NCBI GenBank assembly: GCA_937907325.1
Contig: CALERO010000060.1
Coordinates: forward strand, 1-25,787
Direction: 5' to 3'
DNA: 25,787 nucleotides
Origin: UBA4716 sp002438865
Lineage (GTDB): Bacteria > Bacillota > Clostridia > UBA1381
Positions 25,565 to 25,787 of this stretch are shown piece by piece. Position 1 is the stretch's first letter, and each line of letters opens with the position of its first letter. Under the pieces are notes generated by a model. That model ran no database searches. It was given only the letters and a program-made list of their open reading frames with translations, and was not told where the DNA came from. The position numbers and the translations under genes are program-made.

Positions 25565-25787
25565 ATGAATGAAAGAATTAAAAAGCTTACGGAGTTTACG
25601 CTGAACGGAGATATGTATGTTTCCCCTGTAAAAACAGAATTTGACAGAGAGGATTTGTTTCTGCCCAGAAGCGAAAGAGAGGTCAAGCGTCTTTGCGAAT
25701 ATATTAAAAATCAGCAGCCTATGATTACCGAGCATTCAAAGCTGACAGGATTTTTCAGATGCGACGGCAGTGTTGTCGGTGATGCAT
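25565..25787 (+). CDS. Glycyl radical enzyme 4, N-terminal fragment cut by the window end
   Basis: The first 74 residues of a fourth GRE; the reading frame is open to the window edge. Aligned by eye without gaps to GRE3, 50 of 74 residues are identical, including LTLNG/FTLNG, YV.PVKT.FDR.DLFL, CEYI.NQQP.IT and FR.DGSV.GD. It is therefore a recent or conserved paralogue of GRE3 and not of GRE1 or GRE2. GAGGG (25554-25558) overlaps the end of the serine hydrolase gene and is 6 bases from the ATG. The active site and radical loop lie outside the window, so it cannot be told whether it uses the same chemistry as GRE3 or whether the gene is intact. Confidence 0.88.
   Translation, partial: MNERIKKLTEFTLNGDMYVSPVKTEFDREDLFLPRSEREVKRLCEYIKNQQPMITEHSKLTGFFRCDGSVVGDA

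Noticed and set aside
11434..25787. A bacterial microcompartment locus around the GREs
   Set aside because: No short shell-protein gene, aldehyde dehydrogenase or encapsulation tail was found in the window.

Overview
The window looks like chromosomal DNA from a strictly anaerobic, low-GC Firmicute, probably a gut-type clostridium. The grounds are AT-rich coding sequence, strong GGAGG ribosome binding sites, TTGACA/TATAAT-type promoters, many glycoside hydrolases, and several oxygen-sensitive glycyl radical enzymes (GREs) with radical-SAM activators. The species cannot be named from the sequence. No RNA gene, insertion sequence, CRISPR array or phage gene was seen, and no gap between genes exceeds about 160 bases.

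Region 1 (1-11390, + strand) is a tightly packed carbohydrate operon. It starts with the 3' end of a large, probably extracellular protein with a carbohydrate-binding-like module. Then follow a GH36/clan GH-D alpha-galactosidase-like enzyme, two very different GH38 alpha-mannosidase-family proteins (the first lacks the expected nucleophile/zinc-ligand aspartate), a HAD phosphatase/phosphomutase-like protein, a GH43-like propeller hydrolase, an SGNH esterase and a pectate-lyase-fold beta-helix protein. None of the complete enzymes has a visible signal peptide, which suggests uptake of oligosaccharides and intracellular trimming and deacylation. The operon ends at a perfect hairpin (11404-11429) shared with the convergent next operon.

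Region 2 (11434-20360) holds two regulated GRE units. GRE1, an EamA-type transporter and a GRE-activating enzyme form a minus-strand operon, divergent from an AraC regulator, with two back-to-back promoters in the 138-base gap. GRE2 stands alone on the + strand, with one AraC regulator divergent upstream and another convergent downstream. GRE2 has an unusual active-site loop (GCWG instead of GCxE) and no activase of its own nearby.

Region 3 (20519-25787, + strand) is a third GRE operon, divergent from the third AraC gene: GRE3, a second activating enzyme, an SGNH esterase, a beta-lactamase-fold serine hydrolase, and a fourth GRE cut off by the window end. GRE4 is a close paralogue of GRE3 (50 of 74 residues identical by hand count).

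Taken together this is a multi-GRE locus (four GREs, two activases, three AraC regulators, one transporter, two SGNH esterases, one serine hydrolase) next to a glycan-degrading operon. None of the GREs matches a family whose substrate I can name, and no bacterial microcompartment shell gene is present. The inferred role is anaerobic radical processing (for example dehydration or C-C/C-O cleavage) of sugar-derived or acylated compounds released by the glycosidases; the substrates are unknown.
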